Shown: positions 1-10,157, counted from the first letter of the stretch. The stretch is DNA of 46,807 nucleotides from an uncultured archaeon (GCA_903866625.1 CAIPOI010000005.1:80371-127177), one strand, 5' to 3'. Program-made: numbers and translations. The notes: a model not told the origin generated them from the letters alone.

Positions 1-466
1 TCATTATTTACTTCTATTTTTACATTTTCGGTTTTTATTTCTATTTTTGGAGACTCTTGTTCGTTAACCATATAGTATCTCCAAGTAATTATGCCATTCT
101 TATTAATTGGTACTGCAAAATCTTTTATCCCTCTTAGGGCTACCCTTATTACTGGAGTTTGCTCTGTGTCTACTAAGAAACCTTTTTCTCTTAGAAGCTT
201 TACTGCCTCATTTTCTTTAGGATTAAGATACTGTATAAAATTTTCAAGCATAGCTTTTTTTGATTCTAAATAATACAGCGGAGAACCTCCAACTTTCATA
301 TCACTTATTTTTATTATTCCCTCTGATGAAAGTTCTGATAAAAATGCTGAAGTGAATATAGTATTGAGGCCAACTGCTTTTGCGAGTTGAACTGGAAGTC
401 CTGGACCTTTTTCTTCAAGAGTTTTTAGTATTTTTTCTTTAGTAGCTTTTGCATCTATTCTTTCCA
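1..466 (-). CDS. Partial winged-helix-like protein of unknown function (3' end outside window)
   Basis: Manual minus-strand translation from ATG at 466: MERIDAKATKEKILKTLEEKGPGLPVQLAKAVGLNTIFTSAFLSELSSEGIIKISDMKVGGSPLYYLESKKAML..., open to the window edge; HTH-like N-terminus. Confidence 0.6.
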
Positions 467-468
467 TT

Positions 469-987
469 TTATGCTCTTTTCCAATTAATCTCAAAATAAG
501 TTATATCTTCTTCAGAATCTATTAGGGCAATTAAAAGAATTTTATTTGTTGAATTTGCAACTCTGGCTGATGAGCAGAATTCTTTAGTATTCATTTTATC
601 TTGAGTCGGAATTAAAATTAGGTATTTTGCATGTTCCTTTCCTGGCTTTTGACCCTTTTCATAACATCTAAAATCTGCGCCAAATTTTAATCCCTCTTTT
701 AAGATATATCCTTTTTCTCTTAAATCTCTAAAAACTAAATACTTCTTCATTAAATTCTTATGTTTTTTTAAGTATTTTCTAATTAAATCTTGGACTGTTG
801 ATTTACTTATATTTGAGATAACTTCTGCTTTTTTGGTTTCAATTAGATACAATACCTCATATAACGAATAAACTACTTTTCCATTAGAGAGTTCACCAAA
901 TCCACTTTTTTGATTTAGTGCTATGGCTAAGCTTGAATTTGAATAAAAGCTGTTATTCATTTCATAAATCTTTATTTTTTCTTCCAT
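469..987 (-). CDS. endA: tRNA-splicing endonuclease (short single-unit type)
   Basis: C-terminal motif KYLVFRDLREKGYILKEGLKFGADFRCYEKG...HAKYLILIP typical of archaeal EndA; 172 aa. Confidence 0.93.
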   Translation of the reverse strand: MEEKIKIYEMNNSFYSNSSLAIALNQKSGFGELSNGKVVYSLYEVLYLIETKKAEVISNISKSTVQDLIRKYLKKHKNLMKKYLVFRDLREKGYILKEGLKFGADFRCYEKGQKPGKEHAKYLILIPTQDKMNTKEFCSSARVANSTNKILLIALIDSEEDITYFEINWKRA

Positions 988-1042
988 ATTCTTAAAACAC
1001 GAGTTAGAAAAAATATTTAAACCTATGGTTTCTTAGTTTTCT

Positions 1043-1102
1043 ATGCAAAAGCTAGCACAAACATTAGTTCTGGGATTAGTGTTAGTCATGACTCTCTTAT
1101 AA
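1043..1102 (+). CDS. Putative 19-aa hydrophobic microprotein
   Basis: ATG...TAA encodes MQKLAQTLVLGLVLVMTLL; TTTAAA-like box about 25 nt upstream; stop codon lies inside a hairpin/T-tract. Confidence 0.25.
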   Translation: MQKLAQTLVLGLVLVMTLL

Positions 1103-1122
1103 AAGAGTCATTTATTTTTCTT
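1088..1122 (+). terminator. Intrinsic-terminator-like hairpin
   Basis: ATGACTCT-cttataaa-AGAGTCAT (8 bp perfect) followed by ttatttttctt. Confidence 0.5.
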
Positions 1123-1127
1123 ATAAA

Positions 1128-1451
1128 ATGGATGATTATTATGTTTTCTATGATAGGGTTCCAAAAACCGCACAATTTTTTAGCATTAAGCCCGAGGAGT
1201 CTATAGCTATTCCGCGACATGTTAGATATGACATTATTCGAGATAGATTGACTGGAAACGATATTGGGATTGCAGTTTATAATGGTAGTGCGCCTTCAGG
1301 GTTTAGAAGTCATATAAGTTCCTCTGCTTGGGTATTCTGGAAAGTTGGAAGTCTTGTAAATCCTGTTGTTAGGGCTTTTCCAGAGATTCCTCATGGGGGA
1401 AATATAATTTTAGACTCACGAGGAAATAATTTAAAAACCGGAGTTTCTTAA
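1128..1451 (+). CDS. Hypothetical protein
   Basis: 107-aa ORF; no family recognised. Confidence 0.5.
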   Translation: MDDYYVFYDRVPKTAQFFSIKPEESIAIPRHVRYDIIRDRLTGNDIGIAVYNGSAPSGFRSHISSSAWVFWKVGSLVNPVVRAFPEIPHGGNIILDSRGNNLKTGVS

Positions 1452-1469
1452 CTGAATGAGAATAGCGAT

Positions 1470-4412
1470 ATGGTAACCAAAAAGAAAGTTGAGCAGAAAA
1501 TAGAACAAAAACAAGAATCTAATAAATTAGACTTTTCAGTTATAGAGAAAAAGTGGCAAGAAGCTTGGGAAAAAAGCAGGGTGTTTGAAGTTTCTGAAGA
1601 TCTTAAAAGAAAAAAATTTTATGTGCTTGAAATGTTTCCCTACCCTTCTGGTGCTGGAATTCATATGGGTCACGCTTTTAATTATACTATTGGTGATATT
1701 TTTGCTAGATTCAAGAGGATGAATGGTTTTAATGTTCTTTATCCTATGGGTTATGACTCTTTAGGATTGCCCGCTGAAAACGCTGCTATAAAAAATAAAA
1801 CTCATCCAGAAGATTATACTCACAAGTCTATTGCTAATTTTATAAAACAACAAAAAACTCTTGGACTTAGTTATGATTGGTCTAGGCAAATTAACACTGC
1901 TAACCCTGAATACTACAAATGGGATCAGTGGATTTTCTTAAAGATGTTTGAAAAAGGTTTGGTTTATGAGAAAGAAGCGTCTGTTAATTGGTGTTCTAGT
2001 TGTAAAACTATAATTTCTAATGAACAAGCTCAGGGAGGAAAATGTGAAAGATGCGGTACTAAAATTGAAATAAGGCAAATGAAACAACTTTTTTTGAGAA
2101 TTACAGATTACGCTGATAGGCTTCTTGAGGGTCATAAAAAACTTAATTGGCCTGAAAAAACAATCGCTATGCAGAAAAATTGGATTGGCAAGAGTTATGG
2201 AACTGAGATTAAATTTGGAATAAATGGCGAATATTGGAATGTATTTACAACAAGACCAGATACGCTTTTCGGAGTAACATTTATGGTTGTTTCTGCTCAG
2301 CATCCAAAATTGGATAAGCTTGTAACAAAAGAGCAGAGAAAAGAAGTCGATAAATTCTTGAAAAAGCTTAAGTCTGTTTCTGAAAAAGAATTGGAATCTC
2401 TTGAAAAAGAAGGAGTTTTTACAGGAAGTTATGCTATTAATCCTGTAACAGGAGATAAAGTTCCGGTTTATGCAGGAAATTTTGTTGTAGCAGATTATGC
2501 TGGCGGCATGGTTATGGCTGTTCCAGCACATGATCAAAGGGATTTTGAATTTGCAAAGAAGTATAAGATAAAAATTAAACAGGTGATTGAACCCCTATAC
2601 GAATCTACAGATGGTTTTGATGCATTTCATAAAACTGAACCAAAAATAGATAAAGAAGTAGTAGTTGCTATAATCAAAAATCCAAAGAATCTAAAATACC
2701 TTTGTTTGAAATGGAAGAAAAATTCTTGGAAAACTTTTGTGAGTGGGGGGATAGAGAAGGATGAAGATGTTTTAACTGCAGCAAGAAGAGAAATTGAAGA
2801 GGAAACAGGTTATACTGACTTAAAATTTATTAAGACTCTTCCTGGGAAAGTTCATACAAGAATATATCATAATTTGAAAAAAGAAAATCGTGAAGCTCAT
2901 ATGAGTTCTATTTATTTTGAATTAAATAGCGACAAAAGAAAAGAAATCTCCAAGGAAGAGAATGAACTTCACGAAATATTATGGTTAACTGATAATGATG
3001 TAGAAAAATTAGGCATAGACGAAGATATCAAATTAATATGGGCACAATTTAAACAAGAAACGGCGTATACGGGGGAAGGATATGTAACTAATTCTCCGGG
3101 GTTTAATGGATTAAATAATGAAGAAGCTAAGAAAAAAATAACTGATTGGTTGATTAGCAAGAAACTTGGAAGAAAAGTTGTGAACTATAAACTTAAAGAT
3201 TGGAGTGTTGCAAGACAAAGATATTGGGGAACACCAATACCTCTTGTTCATTGTGATAAATGTGGATTAGTTCCTGTTCCTGAAAAGGATTTACCTGTAA
3301 AACTTCCTGAAAAAGTAAAATTTGGAGAAGGCAATCCCTTGCTTACTAATAAAGAGTGGTTGGATGTCAAATGTCCTAAATGTGGGGGAAAAGCACATAG
3401 AGAAGCAAATACTATGGATACTTTTGTAAACTCTTCCTGGTATTTTTTAAGATATTGTGATTCTCATAATACTAAAGAAATATTTGATAAAAAGAAAGTA
3501 AAATATTGGATGCCCATAGATTTGTATATTGGTGGAGCTGAGCATGCTTGTATGCATTTAATCTATTGTAGATTTTATACTATGTTTTTACATGATTTGG
3601 GTTTAATAGATTTTGATGAACCTGCTCCAAGATTATTTCATCAGGGCATGATTAATGGTTATGACGGGCAGAGAATGTCAAAATCAAAAGGTAATGGGGT
3701 AGAACCTTTAGAAACTATGAAAAAATATGGAGTGGATACGACTCGATTTTATCTTATGTCTGAAGCTTCTCCAGATAAGGGATTTAATTGGAATGATTCC
3801 GGAATTCAAGGTTCTTTAAGAATTATTAATAAAGTTTTGACAATTTTAGATAATCTAAAATTTGGAAGAGATAGCAAAGAATTAGAAGTTAAACTCAATA
3901 ATTCTATAAAAAGTATAACCGAACAAATTGAAAATTTAGATTATAGAAAATCTACAATTGAGCTTAGAGAGTTATTTGATTTAATTGCTCAGCAAAAAGA
4001 AATTTCAAAGGAAAGTTTTGTAAGTGCTATTAAACTTTTAGCTCCATTTTGTCCTCATATTGCTGAAGAGATTTGGCAGAAGATTGGAATGAATAAGTCT
4101 GGGAAAGATTTTATTTCTCTTGCTTCATGGCCAAAATATGATGAGAAGAAATTAAAATTACAAGAAGATAGTTTAAGTATAGAAGAAAAGATGATTGGTT
4201 ATGTTAAATCTATTACAGATAAGTTTCCAGATAAAAAAAATGTTTATCTTTATGTTATGCCGTTTGAACTTGGAAAGATTAAAGCAGAAAGAATAAGTAA
4301 AGCCATAGGTAAAATGGTAGATATCTGGGCAGTTAATAATAAGGCTAAGTTTGATCCAAATAATAGGGCTAGTAAAGCAAGACCGGGTATGCCTGGAGTT
4401 TATTTGGAGTAG
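1470..4412 (+). CDS. leuS: Leucyl-tRNA synthetase, bacterial type, with internal Nudix domain
   Basis: MFPYPSGAGIHMGHAFNYTIGD (HIGH region), GMINGYDGQRMSKSKGN (KMSKS), TAYTGEGYVTNSPGFNGL; internal Nudix box GGIEKDEDVLTAARREIEEETGY. Confidence 0.95.
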   Translation: MVTKKKVEQKIEQKQESNKLDFSVIEKKWQEAWEKSRVFEVSEDLKRKKFYVLEMFPYPSGAGIHMGHAFNYTIGDIFARFKRMNGFNVLYPMGYDSLGLPAENAAIKNKTHPEDYTHKSIANFIKQQKTLGLSYDWSRQINTANPEYYKWDQWIFLKMFEKGLVYEKEASVNWCSSCKTIISNEQAQGGKCERCGTKIEIRQMKQLFLRITDYADRLLEGHKKLNWPEKTIAMQKNWIGKSYGTEIKFGINGEYWNVFTTRPDTLFGVTFMVVSAQHPKLDKLVTKEQRKEVDKFLKKLKSVSEKELESLEKEGVFTGSYAINPVTGDKVPVYAGNFVVADYAGGMVMAVPAHDQRDFEFAKKYKIKIKQVIEPLYESTDGFDAFHKTEPKIDKEVVVAIIKNPKNLKYLCLKWKKNSWKTFVSGGIEKDEDVLTAARREIEEETGYTDLKFIKTLPGKVHTRIYHNLKKENREAHMSSIYFELNSDKRKEISKEENELHEILWLTDNDVEKLGIDEDIKLIWAQFKQETAYTGEGYVTNSPGFNGLNNEEAKKKITDWLISKKLGRKVVNYKLKDWSVARQRYWGTPIPLVHCDKCGLVPVPEKDLPVKLPEKVKFGEGNPLLTNKEWLDVKCPKCGGKAHREANTMDTFVNSSWYFLRYCDSHNTKEIFDKKKVKYWMPIDLYIGGAEHACMHLIYCRFYTMFLHDLGLIDFDEPAPRLFHQGMINGYDGQRMSKSKGNGVEPLETMKKYGVDTTRFYLMSEASPDKGFNWNDSGIQGSLRIINKVLTILDNLKFGRDSKELEVKLNNSIKSITEQIENLDYRKSTIELRELFDLIAQQKEISKESFVSAIKLLAPFCPHIAEEIWQKIGMNKSGKDFISLASWPKYDEKKLKLQEDSLSIEEKMIGYVKSITDKFPDKKNVYLYVMPFELGKIKAERISKAIGKMVDIWAVNNKAKFDPNNRASKARPGMPGVYLE

Positions 4413-4443
4413 GATTTAAAAAGATAAATCTCCTTTACTATAT

Positions 4444-4962
4444 ATGGCGTTTAAACAACTTCATCCTGGTGCAAAGTGGTTATTTAGAATTAGCAGTTTT
4501 TTCGGTTGGCTTTTCTTTATGATATTTTTCTCAATCTGGGCTGGAAGTTTTTTAGCCGGATTCATTGGAGTTTCTTTTGCAGGAGTTATTACTTATCTTA
4601 TTTTAATTATTGTTATTTTGGTGGTATTAGTAGAAGTTTATACTCGATTAGCTTATCATTTTTGGATGTATGAGTTTACAGATAGTCAACTTAAAATAGA
4701 AAGAGGGATTATTTGGAAAAGATATTCTAATATTCCTTATGAAAGAGTTCAAAATGTAGATATAACTCGAGGGATAATTGCAAGATTATGTGGTTTTTCT
4801 ACAGTGAATATACAAACTGCGGGTTATTCTGCAATGTCAAATAACCGTGCTGGTGCTTGGGCAGAGGGATATATTCCTGCTGTTCCGGTTAAAGAAGCTG
4901 AAAAAATCCGAGATTTTTTGATAAAGAAGATTAGTAAGAAAGGAAGAGCACAGGGATTATAA
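4444..4962 (+). CDS. Membrane protein with bacterial PH-like (bPH2/YdbS) domain
   Basis: Two TM segments then YEFTDSQLKIERGIIWKRYSNIPYERVQNVDITRGIIARLCGFSTVNIQTAG. Confidence 0.75.
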   Translation: MAFKQLHPGAKWLFRISSFFGWLFFMIFFSIWAGSFLAGFIGVSFAGVITYLILIIVILVVLVEVYTRLAYHFWMYEFTDSQLKIERGIIWKRYSNIPYERVQNVDITRGIIARLCGFSTVNIQTAGYSAMSNNRAGAWAEGYIPAVPVKEAEKIRDFLIKKISKKGRAQGL

Positions 4963-4993
4963 TAATTTAAATAGTCTAAAATTATGTATTAAT

Positions 4994-5746
4994 ATGGTCG
5001 ATTTTGCAGAACTCAAAAAATTCTTTTTGTTTAATCTTATTGGGAGTTTAATTATTTGTGCTTTAGTCGCAGTCGTTACAGTTTTAATCGGTAGTTTTAA
5101 TGAAGTTACAGGTAGAGTATTATTTACTTTGGCTATGGTAGTTGTTCATTCTTTAGTTAGTTTAGCATTTATTTGGGATAATGAAAAGCAAAATACTTTT
5201 GAAAGATTGGCTTTTTTTATTAATGTTTTATTTATTCTTATAGTTGTTAGTTTTGTTACATCTATATTTGGAATTTGGAAAATAATTCCTGGAGACATTG
5301 TTGGTCAGCTTTATGCAACTTATTTTATAATTGCTTTTGCATCTTTGCACGGAGATATTCTTTCTAAAGCACTTAATAAAGAAGCTTATATAGATGTCAT
5401 AGTCTATATCAATTATTTATTTATGGTTGTGGTGGTTTTAATGCTTCAGCCAATAGTTTATTTGAATGATGCAACAAAAGTTTTAGGCGAGTTCTATTTT
5501 AGGGTTTTAGCCGCAATGGGTATAATTGATGGAACTCTTAGCGTACTTACTATTATATTCTATAAACTGTATATGAATAAACACCCTAAAGTTGAAAGCG
5601 TTTTATTAAATTCTTCTGAAAATTCGGTGGGAAGTCAAGAAGTTAAAAAGAAAGGATTAAGTATTTGGGTTTGGATTTTAATTGTTTACTTAGTTTTTCA
5701 GATTATTGCTCCGCTTTTGTTTTTTGCTTCTAGTTTTTTATATTAG
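4994..5746 (+). CDS. Hypothetical polytopic membrane protein
   Basis: 250-aa ORF with several hydrophobic segments. Confidence 0.6.
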   Translation: MVDFAELKKFFLFNLIGSLIICALVAVVTVLIGSFNEVTGRVLFTLAMVVVHSLVSLAFIWDNEKQNTFERLAFFINVLFILIVVSFVTSIFGIWKIIPGDIVGQLYATYFIIAFASLHGDILSKALNKEAYIDVIVYINYLFMVVVVLMLQPIVYLNDATKVLGEFYFRVLAAMGIIDGTLSVLTIIFYKLYMNKHPKVESVLLNSSENSVGSQEVKKKGLSIWVWILIVYLVFQIIAPLLFFASSFLY

Positions 5747-5771
5747 TATATTATTAGAACTAAAGATATTT

Positions 5772-7568
5772 TTATTCTAAACTAGCTTTTATTCTTCTTA
5801 TTCCAGCCGCACTTGATTCTTCCTTAAGAATTTTAAACTTTCCAAGATTATCTGTTCTTTCAACATGTGGGCCTGTGCAAATTTCTTTGCTAACAATATT
5901 CTTTTTATCGCCTATAGTAAAAACACAAACTTTTTCAGGGTATTTTGTTCCGAATTCTGCTTGAGCACCATATTTTAACGCTTTTTCTAGTTGCATTTCT
6001 TCTTTTATTACCGGAATTTTCTTTTTTATCTTATCATTTACCCATTCTTCTACTTTCTTTATTTCTTCTTCAGTCAATTTTCTAGGGAAGTTAAAATCAA
6101 ATCTTAATCTTTCCGGATTGATATTAGATCCTTTTTGTTTTATTTCTTTATCTTTCAATACCTCTCTTAGTGCTTCATTTAATAAGTGCGTAGCGGTATG
6201 AAGCTTGGTAGTTTTTTCAGAATTATCTGCTAGTCCTGATTTGAAAGTTCCTGCACTTGCTGTTCTGCTTAGTTCTTGATGCTTTGAGTTTTCAGCTTCA
6301 AAACTTTTTATATCTACTTTTATCTTTTTTTCATCTGCTAATTCTTTAGTCATCTCTATTGGAAAACCATAACTTTGATATAACAAGAAAGCTTCTTTAC
6401 CTGATAGTTCTTTTTTATCCTTGACTAGCTTTTCAAATTCTCTTAAGCCTGATTCTAATGTTTTTCTAAACTTTTCTTCTTCTTTTTCTAGCTCTTGAAT
6501 AATATTATTTTGATTATTTATTAGTTCTTCATAAGTTGATTTATAAATTTCTATTATGGGTCTTACTAAATTTTTTGTAAAACTATTTTTTATCTCTAAA
6601 ATGTTTCCATATCTTACTGCTCTACGTATTAGTCTTCTTAGAACATATCCTCTTTCAGTATTAGAAGGAATTACACCATCAGAAATTATGAAAACTGCTG
6701 CCTTTATGTGGTCTGCTATTATTCTCATCTCTTTTCTATTGTTTTCATACTTTTTTCTAGAAAGTTTTTCAATTTCAGTTATTAGGGGTTGCCAAATGGA
6801 GGTTAGGTAATTATCATCAAAACCATTTAATACCGCAAGAGTTCTTTCAACTCCCCCTCCAAAATCAATATTCTTTTGTTTTGCGAGATTAAACTTCTCC
6901 TCTTTATCTTTTACGTATTGCATTAAAACATCATTACCTATCTCTACCCATTTTTTATTTGATGGATCAAATTTTTTTGGAGCTTTTTCCTTTCCTGTCC
7001 AAAAAAATTGTTCTGTGCAAGGACCACAAGGACCAACATTACCTGCTGGACCCCACCAGTTGTTATCTGATTCTAAAACTCCGCCCTCTAAAAATGCAAT
7101 TCTCTCTTTTGATATACCTAAAGAATTCCAAACACTTGCAGCTTCATCATCTTTTGGAATTTGAGGAATTCTTTTATCGCCACCAAAAACAGTTACAGCA
7201 TAATTCTCTAAAGGAATTCCTAAGATTTTTGTATGAAACTCAAAGGTCATTTTTATTGCTTCTTCTTTAAAATAATCTCCAAGACTCCAATTGCCAAGCA
7301 TTTCAAAAAAGGTATGATGTACTTCATCTCCTACTGACTCAATATCCCCAGTTCTTATGCACTTTTGAACATCACATAATCTTTTTCCAAGAGGGTGTGG
7401 TTGTCCTAATAGAAAAGGTACCAGTGGATGCATACCTGCTGTTGTAAACAAAACTGTAGGGTCATTAGCGGGAACCAAACTAGAACTAGGAATCTCTTTA
7501 TGATTTCTGCTCTTAAAAAAATCAATATATGCTTTAATTAACTGTTCTCTTGTTTTAACTGCTTTCAT
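5772..7568 (-). CDS. alaS: Alanyl-tRNA synthetase, short bacterial type
   Basis: SSLVPANDPTVLFTTAGMHPLVPFLLGQPHPLGKRLCDVQKCIRTGDIESVGD...; editing motifs HTATHLL and CTGPHV; 598 aa, no C-Ala region. Confidence 0.95.
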   Translation of the reverse strand: MKAVKTREQLIKAYIDFFKSRNHKEIPSSSLVPANDPTVLFTTAGMHPLVPFLLGQPHPLGKRLCDVQKCIRTGDIESVGDEVHHTFFEMLGNWSLGDYFKEEAIKMTFEFHTKILGIPLENYAVTVFGGDKRIPQIPKDDEAASVWNSLGISKERIAFLEGGVLESDNNWWGPAGNVGPCGPCTEQFFWTGKEKAPKKFDPSNKKWVEIGNDVLMQYVKDKEEKFNLAKQKNIDFGGGVERTLAVLNGFDDNYLTSIWQPLITEIEKLSRKKYENNRKEMRIIADHIKAAVFIISDGVIPSNTERGYVLRRLIRRAVRYGNILEIKNSFTKNLVRPIIEIYKSTYEELINNQNNIIQELEKEEEKFRKTLESGLREFEKLVKDKKELSGKEAFLLYQSYGFPIEMTKELADEKKIKVDIKSFEAENSKHQELSRTASAGTFKSGLADNSEKTTKLHTATHLLNEALREVLKDKEIKQKGSNINPERLRFDFNFPRKLTEEEIKKVEEWVNDKIKKKIPVIKEEMQLEKALKYGAQAEFGTKYPEKVCVFTIGDKKNIVSKEICTGPHVERTDNLGKFKILKEESSAAGIRRIKASLE

Positions 7569-7609
7569 AAAAAATTAAGGTTTAGAACTAATTTAAATCT
7601 TTTGTTTAA

Positions 7610-7972
7610 TTAACCTAATCTGGCTAATTTTTCCTGTATCTCTTGTAATTGTGCTTGAATATCTTTTTTCTTACTTTCTTTTTGAATATTTTGGATTCTG
7701 TTTTGCTGTTTCTTTAGTGGTTTTTCTTCTAATAGATTCATCTCGATTAGTTCTTCTTTTGGAAGATCCTGGTCTATACTCAAAAGCATCTTTTCTGCTT
7801 CTTCTAAGTCTTTTTTTACCTTTAATTTTAGAGTGAACTCTGTCTTTCTTAAAGAACTATGCTGTCTTGCATGCTGAATTGTTTCAAGAAGACTCTTTTC
7901 TAATAGTAAAATTTCTCTTTTAAGGTTTAGTGCTTGATTTCGTTCTAGCTTAACATAGACGCTGCCTGCCAT
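7610..7972 (-). CDS. Hypothetical coiled-coil protein
   Basis: Likely start at internal Met (MAGSVYVKLERNQAL...), just past the upstream ORF stop; charged helical composition. Confidence 0.5.
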   Translation of the reverse strand: MAGSVYVKLERNQALNLKREILLLEKSLLETIQHARQHSSLRKTEFTLKLKVKKDLEEAEKMLLSIDQDLPKEELIEMNLLEEKPLKKQQNRIQNIQKESKKKDIQAQLQEIQEKLARLG

Positions 7973-7973
7973 T

Positions 7974-8471
7974 TTAAATCCTGCTAAATAATGAAGAATC
8001 AATATTTGCGACTTTTTCTTTTATTATTTGTACTTCTTGTTCCCACTCTTTCAATTCTCTGTCCTCTTTTTCTTTTATCTCTTTTATTTGCTTAATTGAG
8101 TCATCTATATCGCTTATTTTTTCTTTTATTTCTGAGAATTTCGCTAATGCTTCTTTAAATTTATCTATTTTTATAAAAATTGGCTCTTTTTCAGAGATTA
8201 TTTGTTTTTGCTCGGGAACTTCTTCTAGCTCATCCATTTCTATGGTTTTCCTTGCATCTTTTTGGTTAAATCCCACATTGCTTTTTATTGCTTGTAATCC
8301 TATAGAGTTACCAGTTATGTTTTCAGGTAGTTTTGGAAGTGGTTGAAAACTTTCGGGTTGTTCATTTCCCTCTGAATTTGGAAGTTCGGGTAATCTTACT
8401 TCCGGAAGATTTGATAACTTTTCTGGCAGCTCTTTTTTCTCTGCTTCTTTATTTCTATTGAAAAAACTCAT
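7974..8471 (-). CDS. Hypothetical coiled-coil protein
   Basis: 165-aa ORF, Lys/Glu-rich C-terminal helices; paired with the adjacent coiled-coil ORF. Confidence 0.5.
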   Translation of the reverse strand: MSFFNRNKEAEKKELPEKLSNLPEVRLPELPNSEGNEQPESFQPLPKLPENITGNSIGLQAIKSNVGFNQKDARKTIEMDELEEVPEQKQIISEKEPIFIKIDKFKEALAKFSEIKEKISDIDDSIKQIKEIKEKEDRELKEWEQEVQIIKEKVANIDSSLFSRI

Positions 8472-8604
8472 TTTAAAAATATCCTTGGTGATCCTCTTTA
8501 TTATTTATTTTAAGATTTTGGTGTTTTTAAATGTTGCTTTGAATTTCCGTATATTTGGGTATTTACGAAGAGTTTTTAAAGTTGATTTTTATTAGATTTT
8601 TATC

Positions 8605-9282
8605 ATGCAGATAAATTTTCTTAAAAAAATAGTACAAAATACGGCGGGTGAGCAAGCAGTTAAACTGGTAGATTTACTTTATAATAAAAAAGATATAAAT
8701 GAGTTTTTAATTGCAAAAAAATTGGGTTTAACTATAAACCAAACCCGAAATCTTCTATACCGGCTTTCTCATTTGGGAATTTTATCTTCTATAAGAAAAA
8801 AAGATAAACGAAAAGGGTGGTATATTTACTTTTGGACATTCAATGTTCTTAAATCTTTAGAAGTTTTAGAAGAAAATATTAACAAAGAAATTAATGATCT
8901 AAAAAATCAACTTTCTAGTAAGCAACAAAAGAGATACTACCGATGTAAGATTTGTGGTCGGGAAGTTAATGAAGAATCTGCTCTATTAAATAGTTTTACT
9001 TGCTCCGAGTGTGGTGAAGTTTATGAGCTTTCCAATAATATTGGGGCGGTAGAAGATATGACTAAACAGATTGCGAAATTGGATAAAGAGTTAAATTATA
9101 TCCGAACAGAAATTTCAATAGAGAGAGATAAACTGGATAAGAAGCTTGGAAGATCTATGAAAAGGGAAGAGAATAAGAAAAAAGAGATGAGAAGAAAGAA
9201 TAGAGAAAAAAATTTAGCGGAAAAGAAGAAAGCATTAAAAAACGCTAATAAAAAGAAAACAAAAAAGAAATCCAATAAGTGA
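8605..9282 (+). CDS. tfe: Transcription initiation factor E, alpha subunit
   Basis: N-terminal winged helix plus zinc ribbon YRCKICGREVNEESALLNSFTCSECGEVYEL. Confidence 0.9.
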   Translation: MQINFLKKIVQNTAGEQAVKLVDLLYNKKDINEFLIAKKLGLTINQTRNLLYRLSHLGILSSIRKKDKRKGWYIYFWTFNVLKSLEVLEENINKEINDLKNQLSSKQQKRYYRCKICGREVNEESALLNSFTCSECGEVYELSNNIGAVEDMTKQIAKLDKELNYIRTEISIERDKLDKKLGRSMKREENKKKEMRRKNREKNLAEKKKALKNANKKKTKKKSNK

Positions 9283-10157
9283 TGTCCCCTATAAAATTAT
9301 TGCCCGTAAGAAAAGGTTTTTTTCAAAGCTTTATTAGTAGCTTTAGTTTAACAGTTAATTTAATTATAATAAATGTTTTATTTTTTATACTCTTTTATTT
9401 GGCAAGTATTCTTTCTAATCTGCTTTTCGGGACAAGTTTGATTAACTATTTGGCGGTTCAGGCAAACAGCTTATTTCTTCAAGGCTATGTTTGGACTTTA
9501 CTGACCAGTATGTTTTTACACGCAGGATTGTTTCACCTGATTGTAAATATGTTTTCACTTTATTTTCTTGGTTCTTTTTTAGAGATGATAATTGGTAAGA
9601 AAAGGTTTTTTTGGTTTTATATCTCTTCTGGAATTTTTGCAGCATTATTCTTTGCAATTTTAGCTTTCCTATTTGGAAATGGATTATTGGGTGCGAGAAT
9701 ATTTGGTAGTCCTGAAACGTTTGCAGTTGGTGCCAGTGGGACTATTTTTGCAATAGCCGGACTTTTAGCTGTACTTACTCCCAAGAATAGAGTATATCTT
9801 TTAATAGGCCCTCTTTTTGCTATAATTTTTGAATCCATCTTGGTTCACTTTTTTGCAAATTCTTCCTGGATTAGTTTTATGGACATTTTGGTGACTATTT
9901 ATATATTTATTTCAATATTTGGACTTCTAACAAATCTCCGAGGAACAAAATTGGCTTTGCCAGTAGAATTACCCTTTTGGTTACTGCCTTTTGTAGCAAT
10001 TATCCCTCTAGTAGTAATTGGTTTATTTATTGATTTGCCAATAGGCAATAGTGCTCATTTAGGTGGATTTATTTTTGGTGTATTTTATGGATTTTACTTG
10101 AGATATAAATATAAATCTAAAACTCAAAGAATAGCAGAGTATTTTTCAAAAAAATGA
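9279..10157 (+). CDS. Rhomboid family intramembrane serine protease
   Basis: LTSMFLHAGLFHLIVNM, catalytic VGASGTIF, and AHLGGFIFG; multiple TMs. Confidence 0.92.
   Translation: MMSPIKLLPVRKGFFQSFISSFSLTVNLIIINVLFFILFYLASILSNLLFGTSLINYLAVQANSLFLQGYVWTLLTSMFLHAGLFHLIVNMFSLYFLGSFLEMIIGKKRFFWFYISSGIFAALFFAILAFLFGNGLLGARIFGSPETFAVGASGTIFAIAGLLAVLTPKNRVYLLIGPLFAIIFESILVHFFANSSWISFMDILVTIYIFISIFGLLTNLRGTKLALPVELPFWLLPFVAIIPLVVIGLFIDLPIGNSAHLGGFIFGVFYGFYLRYKYKSKTQRIAEYFSKK

Noticed and set aside
91-273. 60-aa plus-strand ORF
   Set aside because: Antisense to the better-supported minus-strand winged-helix ORF (1-466)
1938-2537. 199-aa minus-strand ORF
   Set aside because: Antisense to the well-supported leuS; low-complexity composition; no family recognised
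2580-3060. Possible separate Nudix gene
   Set aside because: No stop codons or start separates it from leuS; it is in frame and internal
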